The notes under the pieces are model-generated. The model was not told where the DNA came from and did not search any database. It saw only the letters and a list, made by a program, of their open reading frames with translations. A DNA stretch of 64,000 nt. Source: Lachnospiraceae bacterium (GTDB taxonomy: Bacteria > Bacillota > Clostridia > Lachnospirales > Lachnospiraceae). Shown here one piece after another: positions 17,141 through 26,570 of this stretch (the stretch's first letter is position 1; the number at the start of each line of letters is the position of its first letter). Made by a program: the position numbers and the translations under genes. The stretch lies in NCBI GenBank assembly GCA_017408735.1, contig JAFQUB010000031.1, positions 62,001-126,000 of the forward strand, read 5' to 3'.

Positions 17141-18646
17141 ATGTCAAAGGTTATTATGATTCAGGGAACAATGTCCAATGCAGGAAAAAGCTTTCTTGTG
17201 GCAGGATTGTGCAGAATAATGAAGCAGGACGGATATCGTGTAGCACCGTTTAAATCACAGAATATGGCATTAAATTCTTTTATTACAGAAGAAGGACTTG
17301 AAATGGGCAGGGCACAGGTCATGCAGGCAGAGGCGGCAGGCATAAAGCCTATGGTATGTATGAATCCCATTCTGCTAAAACCTACAAATCATACGGGTTC
17401 TCAGGTGATTGTAAACGGAGAAGTGCTTGGAAATATGAGTGCAAAAGATTATTTTTCCTATAAAAAGAAGCTGATTCCGGATATCAAAAAGGCTTTTCAA
17501 AAGTTGGAAAAATATGCAGATATCATTGTGATTGAGGGAGCCGGAAGTCCGGCAGAAATCAATTTGCGGGAAAATGATATTGTGAACATGGGATTGGCAG
17601 AAATTGTGGATGCTCCGGTTCTTTTGGTAGGAGATATTGACAGAGGTGGTGTGTTTGCACAGCTGCTTGGAACATTAATGCTTCTTAAGGAAGAAGAAAA
17701 GGCAAGAGTAAAGGGGCTGATTATCAATAAATTCAGAGGAGATAAAACCATACTTGATTCCGGCATTGTGATGCTGGAAGAAAAGGGGCAGGTTCCTGTA
17801 ACCGGTGTAGTTCCCTATATGGAATTGGCATTGGAGGATGAAGACAGTCTGACAGAACGATTTGATAAAAGAGAGCAAGGCTGCATTGACATTGCGGTGA
17901 TTCGTTATCCAAGAATATCTAATTTTACGGATTTCAATGTGTTTGAACAGATGAAAGAAGTGTCCGTACGTTATGTTACTTCGGCATCAGAGTTGCATCA
18001 TCCGGATATGATTATATTGCCCGGAAGTAAAAATACCATGGGTGATTTAAAATGGATGCGTCAGAATGGTTTGGAGGTAGCCATAAAAAGACTGGCAGAA
18101 GAAATACCCATTTGGGGTATTTGCGGCGGATATCAAATGTTGGGAGAACAGATTGTGGATTCGGAAAATGTAGAAGAAGGAGGCATTTTGCGTGGAATGG
18201 AATTGCTTCCTAGTGTGACAGAATTAAAAAGAGAAAAAGTACGCTGTCAGGTTGAAGGCAGATTGCAGGAGTTAGAGGGACCTTTTTCAGCCCTTTCCGG
18301 TTTGGAATACGTAGGATACGAAATCCACATGGGACAAACAGATTTGACAGAGAGTGGAAAGGCAATAGGAAGCAGGGCAAAGGAAGAAAATTCTCATGTG
18401 GTCATTTCTGGAAAAAATACAAATGTGTATGGAACCTATGTGCATGGGATTTTTGATAAAGGTGGTATTGCCACAGGAATAGTACAGGCATTGGCAGAGA
18501 GGAAGGGAATCAAAATAGAAGATGGAGTTTTGGAAGATTATCAGAGCTTTAAGGAGAAGCAATATGATAAATTAGCAGATACATTGCGACAGTATCTGAA
18601 TATGGAGGAAATTTATGGAATGTTCAGAGAAGCTCATTTGGAATAG
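17141..18646 (+). CDS. cobQ: Cobyric acid synthase
   Basis: CbiP/CobQ amidates side chains b, d, e and g of adenosylcobyrinic acid a,c-diamide using glutamine and ATP. The N-terminal dethiobiotin-synthase-like ATPase domain starts [20 protein letters not shown] and includes [11 protein letters not shown]. The C-terminal class I glutaminase-like domain has the nucleophile Cys in [12 protein letters not shown] and the late His in GTYVHGIFD. The 501-residue length is normal. It is the first synthesis gene after the uptake genes, and its end overlaps cobT by 32 bases. Confidence 0.97.
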   Translation: MSKVIMIQGTMSNAGKSFLVAGLCRIMKQDGYRVAPFKSQNMALNSFITEEGLEMGRAQVMQAEAAGIKPMVCMNPILLKPTNHTGSQVIVNGEVLGNMSAKDYFSYKKKLIPDIKKAFQKLEKYADIIVIEGAGSPAEINLRENDIVNMGLAEIVDAPVLLVGDIDRGGVFAQLLGTLMLLKEEEKARVKGLIINKFRGDKTILDSGIVMLEEKGQVPVTGVVPYMELALEDEDSLTERFDKREQGCIDIAVIRYPRISNFTDFNVFEQMKEVSVRYVTSASELHHPDMIILPGSKNTMGDLKWMRQNGLEVAIKRLAEEIPIWGICGGYQMLGEQIVDSENVEEGGILRGMELLPSVTELKREKVRCQVEGRLQELEGPFSALSGLEYVGYEIHMGQTDLTESGKAIGSRAKEENSHVVISGKNTNVYGTYVHGIFDKGGIATGIVQALAERKGIKIEDGVLEDYQSFKEKQYDKLADTLRQYLNMEEIYGMFREAHLE

Positions 18647-19706
18647 ATACACAAAAGAAGCATTAGGGAAACTAACTGTGGATGAACCAGACATGGATAT
18701 ATACAGAAAGGTTCTTCGTAATTGGGACAATATAGCGAAGCCAATGGATGGAATGGGCAGATTTGAAACACTGACAGCACAGATAGGAGCCATTCAGGGA
18801 ACGGAAAAGACAGATATTTCCAAAAAGGCAGTGATTATTATGTGTGCTGACAATGGAATCGTGGAGGAAGGCATCAGCCAGTCTGGCCAGGAAGTAACCT
18901 TGGTAGTTGTAAAAAATATGGCGAAGAAAAAGTCCGCGGTAGGGAAAATGGCAGAGTTTATGGGAGCCGATACGATTCCTATAGATATAGGTGTAAATAC
19001 TAAAGAAAAAATATCGGGAGTATTAGATAAGAAAATCCGTTGTGGAACCAGAAATTTTAGAAAAGAACCTGCCATGACAGAAGAAGAAGCAATTCAGGCA
19101 ATTTTCACCGGAATAGAGCTGGTATCCGCCTGCAAAGAAAAGGGCTATCGGATTCTTGCTACCGGCGAGATGGGAATTGGAAATACAACAACCAGCAGCG
19201 CAGTTGCAGCATCTTTGCTGGATTGTGATGTGGCAGAGGTCACAGGAAAGGGTGCCGGGCTCAGTGATGAAAAACTGATACATAAGCAGAAGATAATTGC
19301 AGAATCCATAGAGAAGTATGAACTAAAAGGGGCGGATGCATTACATATACTTGCAACCGTTGGAGGGTTAGATATTGCCGGTCTTACCGGTGTTTGTATT
19401 GGTGGTGCGCTTTTCCATGTTCCCATTGTTTTGGATGGTGTAATCAGCATGGTAGCGGCACTTTTGGCAGAACGGCTTGTGCCGGGAACAAAGAAATACC
19501 TGATTCCATCCCACAAGGGCAAGGAGCCGGCAATAGAAAAGCTTACCAAGGAATTAGGATTAGAGCCTGTCATAGATGGAAAAATGGCATTGGGCGAAGG
19601 TACAGGAGCCATTATGATGCTATTGCTTTTAGAGTTGGCACTTAGTGTTTATCAAAATAGAACAACTTTTTCAGATATTCAGATAGATCAATATGAAAGG
19701 TTTTAA
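18615..19706 (+). CDS. cobT: Nicotinate-nucleotide-dimethylbenzimidazole phosphoribosyltransferase
   Basis: CobT activates the lower ligand base by moving phosphoribose from nicotinate mononucleotide, giving alpha-ribazole phosphate. Length 363. Family segments include [21 protein letters not shown] start, [36 protein letters not shown], and the catalytic Glu region SHKGKEPA near the C-terminus. The ATG at 18615 lies inside the end of cobQ and has RBS GGAGG (18603-18607) within cobQ, indicating coupling. No bluB or bza genes for making a base are in the window, so the lower ligand is scavenged or made elsewhere. Confidence 0.96.
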   Translation: MECSEKLIWNRYTKEALGKLTVDEPDMDIYRKVLRNWDNIAKPMDGMGRFETLTAQIGAIQGTEKTDISKKAVIIMCADNGIVEEGISQSGQEVTLVVVKNMAKKKSAVGKMAEFMGADTIPIDIGVNTKEKISGVLDKKIRCGTRNFRKEPAMTEEEAIQAIFTGIELVSACKEKGYRILATGEMGIGNTTTSSAVAASLLDCDVAEVTGKGAGLSDEKLIHKQKIIAESIEKYELKGADALHILATVGGLDIAGLTGVCIGGALFHVPIVLDGVISMVAALLAERLVPGTKKYLIPSHKGKEPAIEKLTKELGLEPVIDGKMALGEGTGAIMMLLLLELALSVYQNRTTFSDIQIDQYERF

Positions 19707-19711
19707 TAGAG

Positions 19712-20251
19712 ATGATGACATTGATTATCGGAGGGAGCGGAAGTGGAAAATCTGCGTATGCAGAAAACTATATTGCATCCCTTTCCAAAGGAAAACAGAA
19801 ATATTATATTGCAACAATGCAGGCTTTTGACCCGGAGAGTCAGAAAAAAGTTGAGAGACATAAGCTGCTTCGAAAAGGCAAGGGATTTTGTACCATAGAA
19901 CAGCCTGCAGACATTCAGAAAGCGGTAGAAAAGATGGAAACAAAAGAAAAGACAGCATTGTTAGAATGTATATCCAATCTTGTTGCAAATGAAATGTTTT
20001 CCGGAGAAGTACCAGAAACAGCTGTAACAGAAAAAATCATAACAGGAATATCCGTTTTAAAGAAAGAACTGGCTCATCTTGTGATTGTGAGCAATAAACT
20101 GTTCGAAGATGGACAGGTTTATGACAAAACTACGATGGAATATATCGAAGCGATGGGCCGAATCAATGAAAAGCTGGCAGCCTTGGCAGATGAAGTGGTG
20201 GAAGTGGTTGTGGGGATTCCTGTGGTAGTTAAAAATCGGCTGATTAATTAA
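19712..20251 (+). CDS. cobU: Adenosylcobinamide kinase / adenosylcobinamide-phosphate guanylyltransferase
   Basis: CobU phosphorylates adenosylcobinamide and then adds GMP in nucleotide loop assembly. The P-loop GGSGSGKS is at residues 7-14, and the segment VERHKLLRKGKGFCTIEQP holds the GMP-accepting His region. The late motif VSNKLFEDGQVYDKTTMEYIEAMGRINEKLAALADEV is typical of the family (only parts quoted here are diagnostic). Length 179 is normal. Two adjacent ATGs (19712 and 19715) are possible starts. A second, shorter and degenerate cobU-like gene follows downstream. Confidence 0.95.
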   Translation: MMTLIIGGSGSGKSAYAENYIASLSKGKQKYYIATMQAFDPESQKKVERHKLLRKGKGFCTIEQPADIQKAVEKMETKEKTALLECISNLVANEMFSGEVPETAVTEKIITGISVLKKELAHLVIVSNKLFEDGQVYDKTTMEYIEAMGRINEKLAALADEVVEVVVGIPVVVKNRLIN

Positions 20252-20263
20252 TAGCAGAAAGGA

Positions 20264-21040
20264 ATGAAAATTAAAATGCACATTTTAAAATCACTGGTAA
20301 TTGCGTTTTCTGTATATTCCAAAATTCCGGTTCCACAATTTGAGTGGAAGGAAGAAGATATGAAATATATGTTATGCTTTTTTCCGTGGATTGGAGCGGT
20401 AATTGGTGGCTGTATCTGTTTATTGAGTTTTTTGTGCCGAAGACTTTCTGTTGGTGAAATGTGCTATAGCTTCCTTGGAGTGGCAATTCCACTGATTATT
20501 ACAGGAGGATTTCATGTAGACGGTTTTATGGACACAATGGATGCGTTTCATTCCTACCAGCCCAAAGAAAGGAAACTGGAAATTCTAAAAGATTCCCATA
20601 TTGGAGCTTTTGCAGTCATTATGCTGGCTGTTTATGGATTGATTTATCTTGGAGCATTTTCAGAGATAACAGATAACGGCCTGCTTAGAATTGTGTGTGG
20701 CGGTTTCTTTTTATCACGCTGTCTTAGTGGAATCAGCGTGGTATCCTTTCCATCCGCTAAGAAAGACGGAATGCTTTATCTTTTCGCGAACAATTCTCAG
20801 AAAAATATTGTGAAAGGGTCCTTGTATCTGCAATGTGTATTGTGTATCTGTTTTATGCTTGTTCAGTGGTTTTGGGCAGGAAGTATTATAGTGTTATCTG
20901 CCTTTCTTTCATTTGCTTATTACTATTATCGAACGAGAAAAGAGTTGGATGGTATTACAGGAGATACCGCAGGATACTTTGTTCTCATTTGTGAAGGAAG
21001 CATGCTGGTTGTTGCAGCAGTAATAAATATATTGATGTGA
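20264..21040 (+). CDS. cobS: Adenosylcobinamide-GDP ribazoletransferase (cobalamin synthase)
   Basis: Integral membrane enzyme joining adenosylcobinamide-GDP and alpha-ribazole to make adenosylcobalamin (or its phosphate). The diagnostic motif GGFHVDGFMDTMDAF is present, followed by EILKDSHIGAFAV. About six hydrophobic segments follow. The ATG at 20264 lies only one base after GAAAGG; an ATG at 20276 gives a better distance and still keeps the full domain (254 residues). It sits between cobU and the cobU-like gene. Confidence 0.95.
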   Translation: MKIKMHILKSLVIAFSVYSKIPVPQFEWKEEDMKYMLCFFPWIGAVIGGCICLLSFLCRRLSVGEMCYSFLGVAIPLIITGGFHVDGFMDTMDAFHSYQPKERKLEILKDSHIGAFAVIMLAVYGLIYLGAFSEITDNGLLRIVCGGFFLSRCLSGISVVSFPSAKKDGMLYLFANNSQKNIVKGSLYLQCVLCICFMLVQWFWAGSIIVLSAFLSFAYYYYRTRKELDGITGDTAGYFVLICEGSMLVVAAVINILM

Positions 21041-21057
21041 TGATATGGAGGTACATG

Positions 21058-21441
21058 ATGAAATTGATTATCGGTGGATATGCACAGGGAAAATTAAGGT
21101 ATGTGCTTTCAAGATATAATGTGGATACAAGTAAGGTGTGGGACGGTGAAATACCGGAAAGAGCAGATGAGCAAAGGGGTACGATGGTTATCAATCATTT
21201 TCATAACTGGGTAAAAAGCCGGATTGTCTGTGATGGATGTCCGGAGGAGGAAATCAGACAATTTCTAGAAAAACATTGGGATTGTGTGATTATCAGTGAT
21301 GAAATTGGCAATGGAATTGTACCAATAGAAGCATTAGAGCGAGAGTGCAGAGAACGTACCGGAAGAATTCTTGTAGAGCTTGCGGCAAAGGCAGAAGAAG
21401 TGGAGCGTGTGATATGCGGAATAGGTCAGAAAATCAAATGA
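21058..21441 (+). CDS. Short CobU-like protein with altered P-loop
   Basis: A 127-residue relative of CobU, shorter than the about 180 residues of the standard enzyme. The start at 21058 follows GGAGG (21047-21051) by six bases; an upstream in-frame GTG at 21037 lies in the end of cobS. The nucleotide loop reads GGYAQGKLRY, so the Ser/Thr after Lys that coordinates magnesium is replaced by Leu. The segment IISDEIGNGIVPIEALERECRERTGRI matches the CobU C-terminal region in pattern (VSNEVG-like, R-x-x-G). A canonical CobU is encoded 0.8 kb upstream, so this one may have a partial or regulatory role. The stop overlaps the cobC start (ATGA). Confidence 0.8.
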   Translation: MKLIIGGYAQGKLRYVLSRYNVDTSKVWDGEIPERADEQRGTMVINHFHNWVKSRIVCDGCPEEEIRQFLEKHWDCVIISDEIGNGIVPIEALERECRERTGRILVELAAKAEEVERVICGIGQKIK

Positions 21442-22034
21442 TTCTTGTGTTAATTCGCCATGGAGCAACCAAATCTAACAGGGAACACAGATATTTGGGA
21501 AAGACGGATGAAATGCTCTCGGCAGAAGGCGAAAAAGAGTTAATGGAGTACAGAAAGACACAATGTTATCCTAAGGTGGATTATTTGTTTACTAGTCCAA
21601 TGAAGAGATGTATTCAAACTGCAGAAATTCTTTATCCGGGTTTAAATCCTTGCAAAATTGTGGAATGGGAAGAAATGGATTTTGGAGCATTTGAAGGTAA
21701 GAATTATATGGAGTTAAAAGGAGATGACAGATATCAGGAGTGGATTGACAGCAATGGTACGCTTCCTTTCCCGGAAGGGGAATGCAGAGAGGATTTTTGT
21801 CTGCGCTGTGATAAAGGATTTCAAAGGATGAAAAAGGAAATTGAGCAAATTGGAGATACAAAAGGAACAAAATCTGTAGGAGCGATTGTACATGGCGGTA
21901 CGATTATGGCTTTACTGAGCAGATACTGTGATGGAGATTACTTTGACTATCAGGTGGAAAACGGCAAGGGGTATGTCTGCGTGGTAGGCAACAAGAATGA
22001 CCAATTGGAAATTACAGAATTAAGAAAGATATAG
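21438..22034 (+). CDS. cobC: Histidine phosphatase, probable alpha-ribazole phosphatase
   Basis: Phosphoglycerate-mutase-like histidine phosphatase, 198 residues from ATG 21438, which overlaps the previous stop as ATGA. The catalytic motif LIRHGATKSN is at residues 5-14, the second conserved region is EMDFGAFEGK, and the second catalytic His is in VHGGTIMALL. Given its place among cobS, cobU and cbiB, the likely reaction is removal of the 5'-phosphate from alpha-ribazole phosphate or adenosylcobalamin phosphate. Histidine phosphatases are broad, so the specific role rests on context. Confidence 0.88.
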   Translation: MILVLIRHGATKSNREHRYLGKTDEMLSAEGEKELMEYRKTQCYPKVDYLFTSPMKRCIQTAEILYPGLNPCKIVEWEEMDFGAFEGKNYMELKGDDRYQEWIDSNGTLPFPEGECREDFCLRCDKGFQRMKKEIEQIGDTKGTKSVGAIVHGGTIMALLSRYCDGDYFDYQVENGKGYVCVVGNKNDQLEITELRKI

Positions 22035-22051
22035 CAGGAGAAGTACTTAAC

Positions 22052-23026
22052 ATGAAATATCATATAATAGCATTTTTCGCAGGCTTTCTGCTGGATTTGC
22101 TTTTGGGTGATCCTTACTGGTTACCCCATCCTATCCGCTTCATAGGAAGTCTGATTGCAAAAATAGAGAAGTGTCTGTTAGGAAAAGAAAGAGAGCGGGA
22201 TGAGAAAAAAGAGCTTTATCGGGGTGCATGGATGGTAATTATTGTACTTTGCAGTACATTGTTTGCAGTTACACTGATTCTGTTTCTGGCGTATCAGATA
22301 AATGTGTACGCAGGAACAGTTGTAGAAACCATTATGACCTATCAGATTCTGGCAACAAAATGCCTGAAGACGGAAAGTATGAAAGTTTATCATTTCCTGA
22401 AAAATCAGACATTGGCTGAAGCAAGAAAGGCTGTTTCCATGATTGTTGGCAGAGATACACAGTGCCTGAATGAAGAAGGTGTTGCAAAGGCAGCCATAGA
22501 AACTGTGGCGGAAAATACCTCCGATGGAGTGATTGCACCGATGCTGTATACGGCACTGGGTGGTCCGATACTAGGTTTTTTATATAAGGCGGTAAACACA
22601 ATGGATTCTATGATTGGCTACAAGAATGAGAAATATTTATATTTTGGAAGAACAGCCGCAAAACTGGATGATTTTGTGAATTTTCTTCCTGCCAGAATAA
22701 GCGCATATCTGATGATCGGGGCGTCTTTTCTAGGTGGAAAACAGTTTTCCGGGAAAAGAGCTGCTGTAATATATAGACGAGATAACAGAAAACACGCCAG
22801 CCCCAATTCAGCACAGACAGAAGCGGTATGTGCAGGGGCATTAGGAATACAGCTGGCAGGAGATGCAACTTATTTTGGAAAGTTAGTAAAAAAACCTTAT
22901 ATTGGCGAGGCGATTCGCAAAGTGAAATTCGAAGATATCCGGCATGCAAACCGGCTGATGTATCTGACTGCATGGCTGAGCGAAATAATCTGCCTGCTTG
23001 CCATGGGATTAGTATATATATTTTAA
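22052..23026 (+). CDS. cbiB: Adenosylcobinamide-phosphate synthase
   Basis: CbiB (CobD in the aerobic naming) attaches aminopropanol phosphate to adenosylcobyric acid. Polytopic membrane protein of 324 residues. Diagnostic parts are LLDLLLGDPYWLPHPIRFIGSLI near the start, the segment RDTQCLNEEGVAKAAIETVAENTSDG, and HASPNSAQTEA in the C-terminal third. RBS AGCAGGAG lies upstream. Next gene makes the aminopropanol phosphate precursor, which is the expected pairing. Confidence 0.96.
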   Translation: MKYHIIAFFAGFLLDLLLGDPYWLPHPIRFIGSLIAKIEKCLLGKERERDEKKELYRGAWMVIIVLCSTLFAVTLILFLAYQINVYAGTVVETIMTYQILATKCLKTESMKVYHFLKNQTLAEARKAVSMIVGRDTQCLNEEGVAKAAIETVAENTSDGVIAPMLYTALGGPILGFLYKAVNTMDSMIGYKNEKYLYFGRTAAKLDDFVNFLPARISAYLMIGASFLGGKQFSGKRAAVIYRRDNRKHASPNSAQTEAVCAGALGIQLAGDATYFGKLVKKPYIGEAIRKVKFEDIRHANRLMYLTAWLSEIICLLAMGLVYIF

Positions 23027-23046
23027 ACAGGAAAGGTTTGATTAAA

Positions 23047-24084
23047 ATGAAAGGAATTCATGGTGGCGATATTTACAGAAATTATGTGAACATAGATTTT
23101 TCGGTGAATGTGAATCCTCTTGGTATACCGGAAGCTGTAAAAGCTGCTCTGTATGAAGCAGTGGAAAAATGCCACAGATATCCGGATATAACAACGGAGA
23201 ATTTAAAAAAGGCAGTCAGTGAAATGCTGAATGTACCAAAAGAATATTTGGTGTTTGGAAATGGCGCATCGGAGCTGTTTATGGCGATTATACATGGAAT
23301 GAATCCGAAAAAGACAGTGATTCCGGTACCGTCCTTTTATGGATATGAGTACGCCGCCGAAGCCACAGGCGGAGAAGTTATTTATTACCAAACCAAAAAA
23401 GAAACCGGGTTTTGTATGGAGAAAGATTTTTTTACAGTTCTTACAGAAGACACAGAACTGTTATTCTTTGCAAATCCCAATAATCCTACCGGAAACTTAA
23501 TGAGCAGGGAATATGTAAGAAATCTGTTGTGCCATTGCAGGGACAAAGGAATTTATGTTGTGTTGGACGAATGTTTTATTGAGTTTTGCGACAAGGAAGC
23601 ATCTGTCTTAGAGGTAATAGAAGAATTTGACAATTTGGTAGTTGTCAGAGCCTTTACTAAAATATTTTCCATCCCCGGAGTCCGACTGGGGTATCTTGTT
23701 TGCAGTAATCAGCCATTGTTAGAGAAAATTAGCAGACGGCTGCCGGAATGGAATGTTTCCGGCTTTGCACAGGCGGCAGGATGTGAATGTGCTTTACAGA
23801 CAGCGTTTGTAGCGAAAACCGTAGATTATATAAGGGAGGAACGACTGTTTTTGGAGGAAGGTTTGAAGCAGTCAGGAATCCGAGTATTCCAAAGTGAAGC
23901 AAATTTTCTGTTAATATACAGCCAGCAACCCTTATATGAAAAACTGCTGGAAAAAGGCATACTTATTCGTGATTGCAGGAATTTCAGGGGATTATCAAAG
24001 GGCTTTTATCGAATTGCAGTGAAAAGCAGAAAAGAAAACGAATTCTTATTAAAAGTGATTGGAGAAATAAATTGGAAAGATTAA
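23047..24084 (+). CDS. cobD: L-threonine-O-3-phosphate decarboxylase
   Basis: PLP enzyme of the class I aminotransferase fold that makes (R)-1-amino-2-propanol phosphate for CbiB. The start at 23047 gives MKGIHGGDIYRNY, the usual N-terminus; a longer upstream frame runs through the end of cbiB and is not used. RBS AGGAAAGG lies at 23029-23036. The protein has 345 residues. Visible motifs are NPLGIPEAVK, FANPNNPTGN, LDECFIEF, and the PLP Lys in VRAFTKIFSIPGVRLGY. Its last 13 bases overlap the start of cbiC. Confidence 0.94.
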   Translation: MKGIHGGDIYRNYVNIDFSVNVNPLGIPEAVKAALYEAVEKCHRYPDITTENLKKAVSEMLNVPKEYLVFGNGASELFMAIIHGMNPKKTVIPVPSFYGYEYAAEATGGEVIYYQTKKETGFCMEKDFFTVLTEDTELLFFANPNNPTGNLMSREYVRNLLCHCRDKGIYVVLDECFIEFCDKEASVLEVIEEFDNLVVVRAFTKIFSIPGVRLGYLVCSNQPLLEKISRRLPEWNVSGFAQAAGCECALQTAFVAKTVDYIREERLFLEEGLKQSGIRVFQSEANFLLIYSQQPLYEKLLEKGILIRDCRNFRGLSKGFYRIAVKSRKENEFLLKVIGEINWKD

Positions 24085-24716
24085 ATAAAATAGAGCGTTT
24101 GCTTCCGGAAGAAATTGAAAAGAGAAGTTTTGAGATTATTTCAGAAGAACTTATAAAAAGAGACATCAGGCTTCCGGAAGAAGAAGCGATGATTACAAAG
24201 AGAGTGATACATACCAGTGCAGATTTTGACTATGCAGATACCATGACCTATTCAAAGAATGCAGTAGCTATGGCAAAAGAACTTCTTTTTCAGGGAGCAG
24301 ACATTGTAACTGACACCAATATGGCACTGTCAGGAATCAATAAGAAGGCATTGGCACAGTTGGGAGGACAGGCTCATTGCTTTATGGCAGATGAAGATGT
24401 GGCAAAGCTGGCAAGAGAACGGGGAGTAACGAGAGCAGTTGTCAGCATGGAAAAGGCAAAAAATATTAAAAATCCTGTTATTTTTGCAGTGGGCAATGCA
24501 CCAACAGCACTGATACAGCTATATGAAATGATACAGAAAAGTGACTGGCGCCCGGCGTTTGTCATAGGTGTTCCGGTGGGTTTTGTAAATGTGGAAGTTT
24601 CCAAGGAGTTAATTATGGAAACAGAAGTTCCTTATATAGTAAATCGTGGTAGAAAAGGTGGCAGTAATGTGGCAGCAGCTATATGTAATGCACTTTTGTA
24701 TGAACTGACAAGGTAA
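24072..24716 (+). CDS. cbiC: Cobalt-precorrin-8 methylmutase
   Basis: CbiC moves the C11 methyl to C12 to form cobyrinic acid. The best start is TTG at 24072, six bases after GGAGA (24061-24065) and inside the end of cobD; it gives 214 residues, matching the family. A longer frame starting at an ATG inside cobD would add a non-family extension. The catalytic His is in RVIHTSADFDYADTM. The late segment IGVPVGFVNVEVSKE and the RGRKGGSNVA end are typical. The TTG start with overlap suggests translation coupled to cobD. Confidence 0.94.
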   Translation: MERLNKIERLLPEEIEKRSFEIISEELIKRDIRLPEEEAMITKRVIHTSADFDYADTMTYSKNAVAMAKELLFQGADIVTDTNMALSGINKKALAQLGGQAHCFMADEDVAKLARERGVTRAVVSMEKAKNIKNPVIFAVGNAPTALIQLYEMIQKSDWRPAFVIGVPVGFVNVEVSKELIMETEVPYIVNRGRKGGSNVAAAICNALLYELTR

Positions 24717-24728
24717 AGTGAGGTTTTT

Positions 24729-25841
24729 ATGCGATATGGATTTACTACAGGAAGCTGTGCGGCAGCAGCATCAAAAGCAGCTACATATATGCTCCTGACA
24801 GGCAAACTGAAAACAGAAATTACCATAGAAACACCCAAAGGAATTCCCTACAAGGCACAGCTTTTGGATATTAACCGTACAGAACATTTAGTCAGTTGTG
24901 CAGTAAAAAAGGATGGTGGGGATGATCCGGATATTACTACAGGTACACTTATCTATGGAAAGGTTTCTTATGGAGAAGATACAGAACATAAAATAGAAAT
25001 TGATGGTGGTATTGGGGTTGGGAGAGTGACAAAACCCGGACTGGACCAACCGATAGGAAATGCAGCAATAAATCATGTTCCAAGAGAAATGATAGAAAAA
25101 GAAGTGATGCAGGTCTGTCAGCTTGCAGATTACAAAGGCAGTCTGAAAATTGAAATATCAGTGCCGGATGGAGAAAGACTTGCAGAACACACATTTAATC
25201 CAAGACTGGGAATTGTGGGTGGCATTTCCATATTAGGCACAAGTGGAATTGTGGAGCCAATGAGTAATCAGGCGATTCTGGATACTATTAAAGTAGAATT
25301 AAACCAGAGAAGAACACAGGGATTTGATTATGTTGCGGTTTCTCCGGGAAATTATGGACTTGATTTTATGAAGAAAACCTACGGATATGATTTAGACAGA
25401 AGTGTGAAATGCAGCAATTTTATCGGAGATACCATTGATATGGCAGTGGAGTTGGGATTTCATAGAATGCTCCTTACCGGTCATATAGGAAAACTGATAA
25501 AAGTGGCAGGAGGAATTATGAATACCCATTCCAGAGAAGCAGACTGCAGAATGGAGTTGTTGGCAGCATTTTCCTTGAGGGAACATGTGGAAGCAGAACA
25601 AATTTGTAACATATTAGACTGTGTTACAACGGAAGAAGCGGTTCGTATTTTGAAGGACAATGGAAAATTACACCCGGTTATGGAGCGTGTGATGGAGCGT
25701 ATTTGTTATTATTTAGAAAAACGTGCCAAGGGGAAATTGCAAATAGATTGCATTTTATATGCAAATGAATTTGGAGAACTGGCAAGAAGTAAGGAGGCGG
25801 CAGAATGGTTTATTTTGTTGGAGCAGGAACAGGTGCAGTAG
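24729..25841 (+). CDS. cbiD: Cobalt-precorrin-5B C1-methyltransferase
   Basis: CbiD methylates C1 of cobalt-precorrin-5B, an anaerobic-pathway step. Length 370 is normal. The N-terminus YGFTTGSCAAAASKAA is diagnostic, as is the glycine-rich segment GVGRVTKPGLDQPIGNAAIN (parts) and GGISILGTSGIVEPMS. RBS AGTGAGG precedes ATG 24729. The last 37 bases overlap cbiF. Presence of CbiD together with CbiG marks the oxygen-independent route. Confidence 0.97.
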   Translation: MRYGFTTGSCAAAASKAATYMLLTGKLKTEITIETPKGIPYKAQLLDINRTEHLVSCAVKKDGGDDPDITTGTLIYGKVSYGEDTEHKIEIDGGIGVGRVTKPGLDQPIGNAAINHVPREMIEKEVMQVCQLADYKGSLKIEISVPDGERLAEHTFNPRLGIVGGISILGTSGIVEPMSNQAILDTIKVELNQRRTQGFDYVAVSPGNYGLDFMKKTYGYDLDRSVKCSNFIGDTIDMAVELGFHRMLLTGHIGKLIKVAGGIMNTHSREADCRMELLAAFSLREHVEAEQICNILDCVTTEEAVRILKDNGKLHPVMERVMERICYYLEKRAKGKLQIDCILYANEFGELARSKEAAEWFILLEQEQVQ

Positions 25842-26566
25842 ATTTGATTACAGTCAGAGGGATGGGTTTATTAGAGCAGGCAGACGTTATTATTTATGCA
25901 GGTTCCTTGGTGAACCCTGAACTTTTAAAATATGCAAAAGAAGAATGCGAGATACACGATAGTGCAAAGCTTACACTGGAAGAAGTATTGGAAGTGATGC
26001 AGAAAGCAGAAACAGAGGGGAAAACAACCGTCAGACTTCATACGGGAGAGCCTAGTATTTACGGCGCAGTCAGAGAGCAGATGGATGCGTTGGATAAATT
26101 GGGAATTTCTTATGAAAGCTGTCCGGGAGTCAGTGCCTGCTTTGGTGCTGCGGCATCCCTGAATTTGGAATACACCTTACCGGGAATATCACAGTCACTA
26201 ATTATCACAAGAATGGAAGGAAAAACCAAAGTTCCCGAAAAAGAAAGTATTGAGAGCTTTGCAGCCCATCAGGCATCTATGGCTATTTATCTTAGTACAG
26301 GGATGTTGAAGGAATTAAGTAAAAGATTGGTATCCGGAGGATATGATAAGAAGACACCGGCGGCACTGGTATACAAGGCAACCTGGCCGGAGGAAGAGGC
26401 ATATATCTGTACCATTGAAACGCTTTACGACACGGCAGCAGAACATGGAATTACAAAGACTGCATTGGTACTGGTTGGAGAAGCTATCCTGCATCAGAAT
26501 TATAAAAAGTCAAGGTTATATGCGGCAGATTTTTCTACAGAATTTAGACAGATGAAGGAAGAATAA
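25805..26566 (+). CDS. cbiF: Cobalt-precorrin-4 C11-methyltransferase
   Basis: SAM-dependent tetrapyrrole methylase of 253 residues. The start MVYFVGAGTGAVDLITVRG is typical of CbiF/CobM, with the SAM-binding stretch VIYAGSLVNPELL and the segment LHTGEPSIYGAVREQMD. RBS AAGGAGG (25791-25797) lies within cbiD, seven bases before the ATG. It adds the C11 methyl group before ring contraction is completed by CbiG. Followed after four bases by cbiG. Confidence 0.96.
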   Translation: MVYFVGAGTGAVDLITVRGMGLLEQADVIIYAGSLVNPELLKYAKEECEIHDSAKLTLEEVLEVMQKAETEGKTTVRLHTGEPSIYGAVREQMDALDKLGISYESCPGVSACFGAAASLNLEYTLPGISQSLIITRMEGKTKVPEKESIESFAAHQASMAIYLSTGMLKELSKRLVSGGYDKKTPAALVYKATWPEEEAYICTIETLYDTAAEHGITKTALVLVGEAILHQNYKKSRLYAADFSTEFRQMKEE

Positions 26567-26570
26567 GGAT

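Noticed and set aside
19145..19612. Minus-strand frame of 155 codons inside cobT
   Set aside because: Overlaps a clear cobT gene completely, has no RBS and shows low-complexity Ser/Pro composition.
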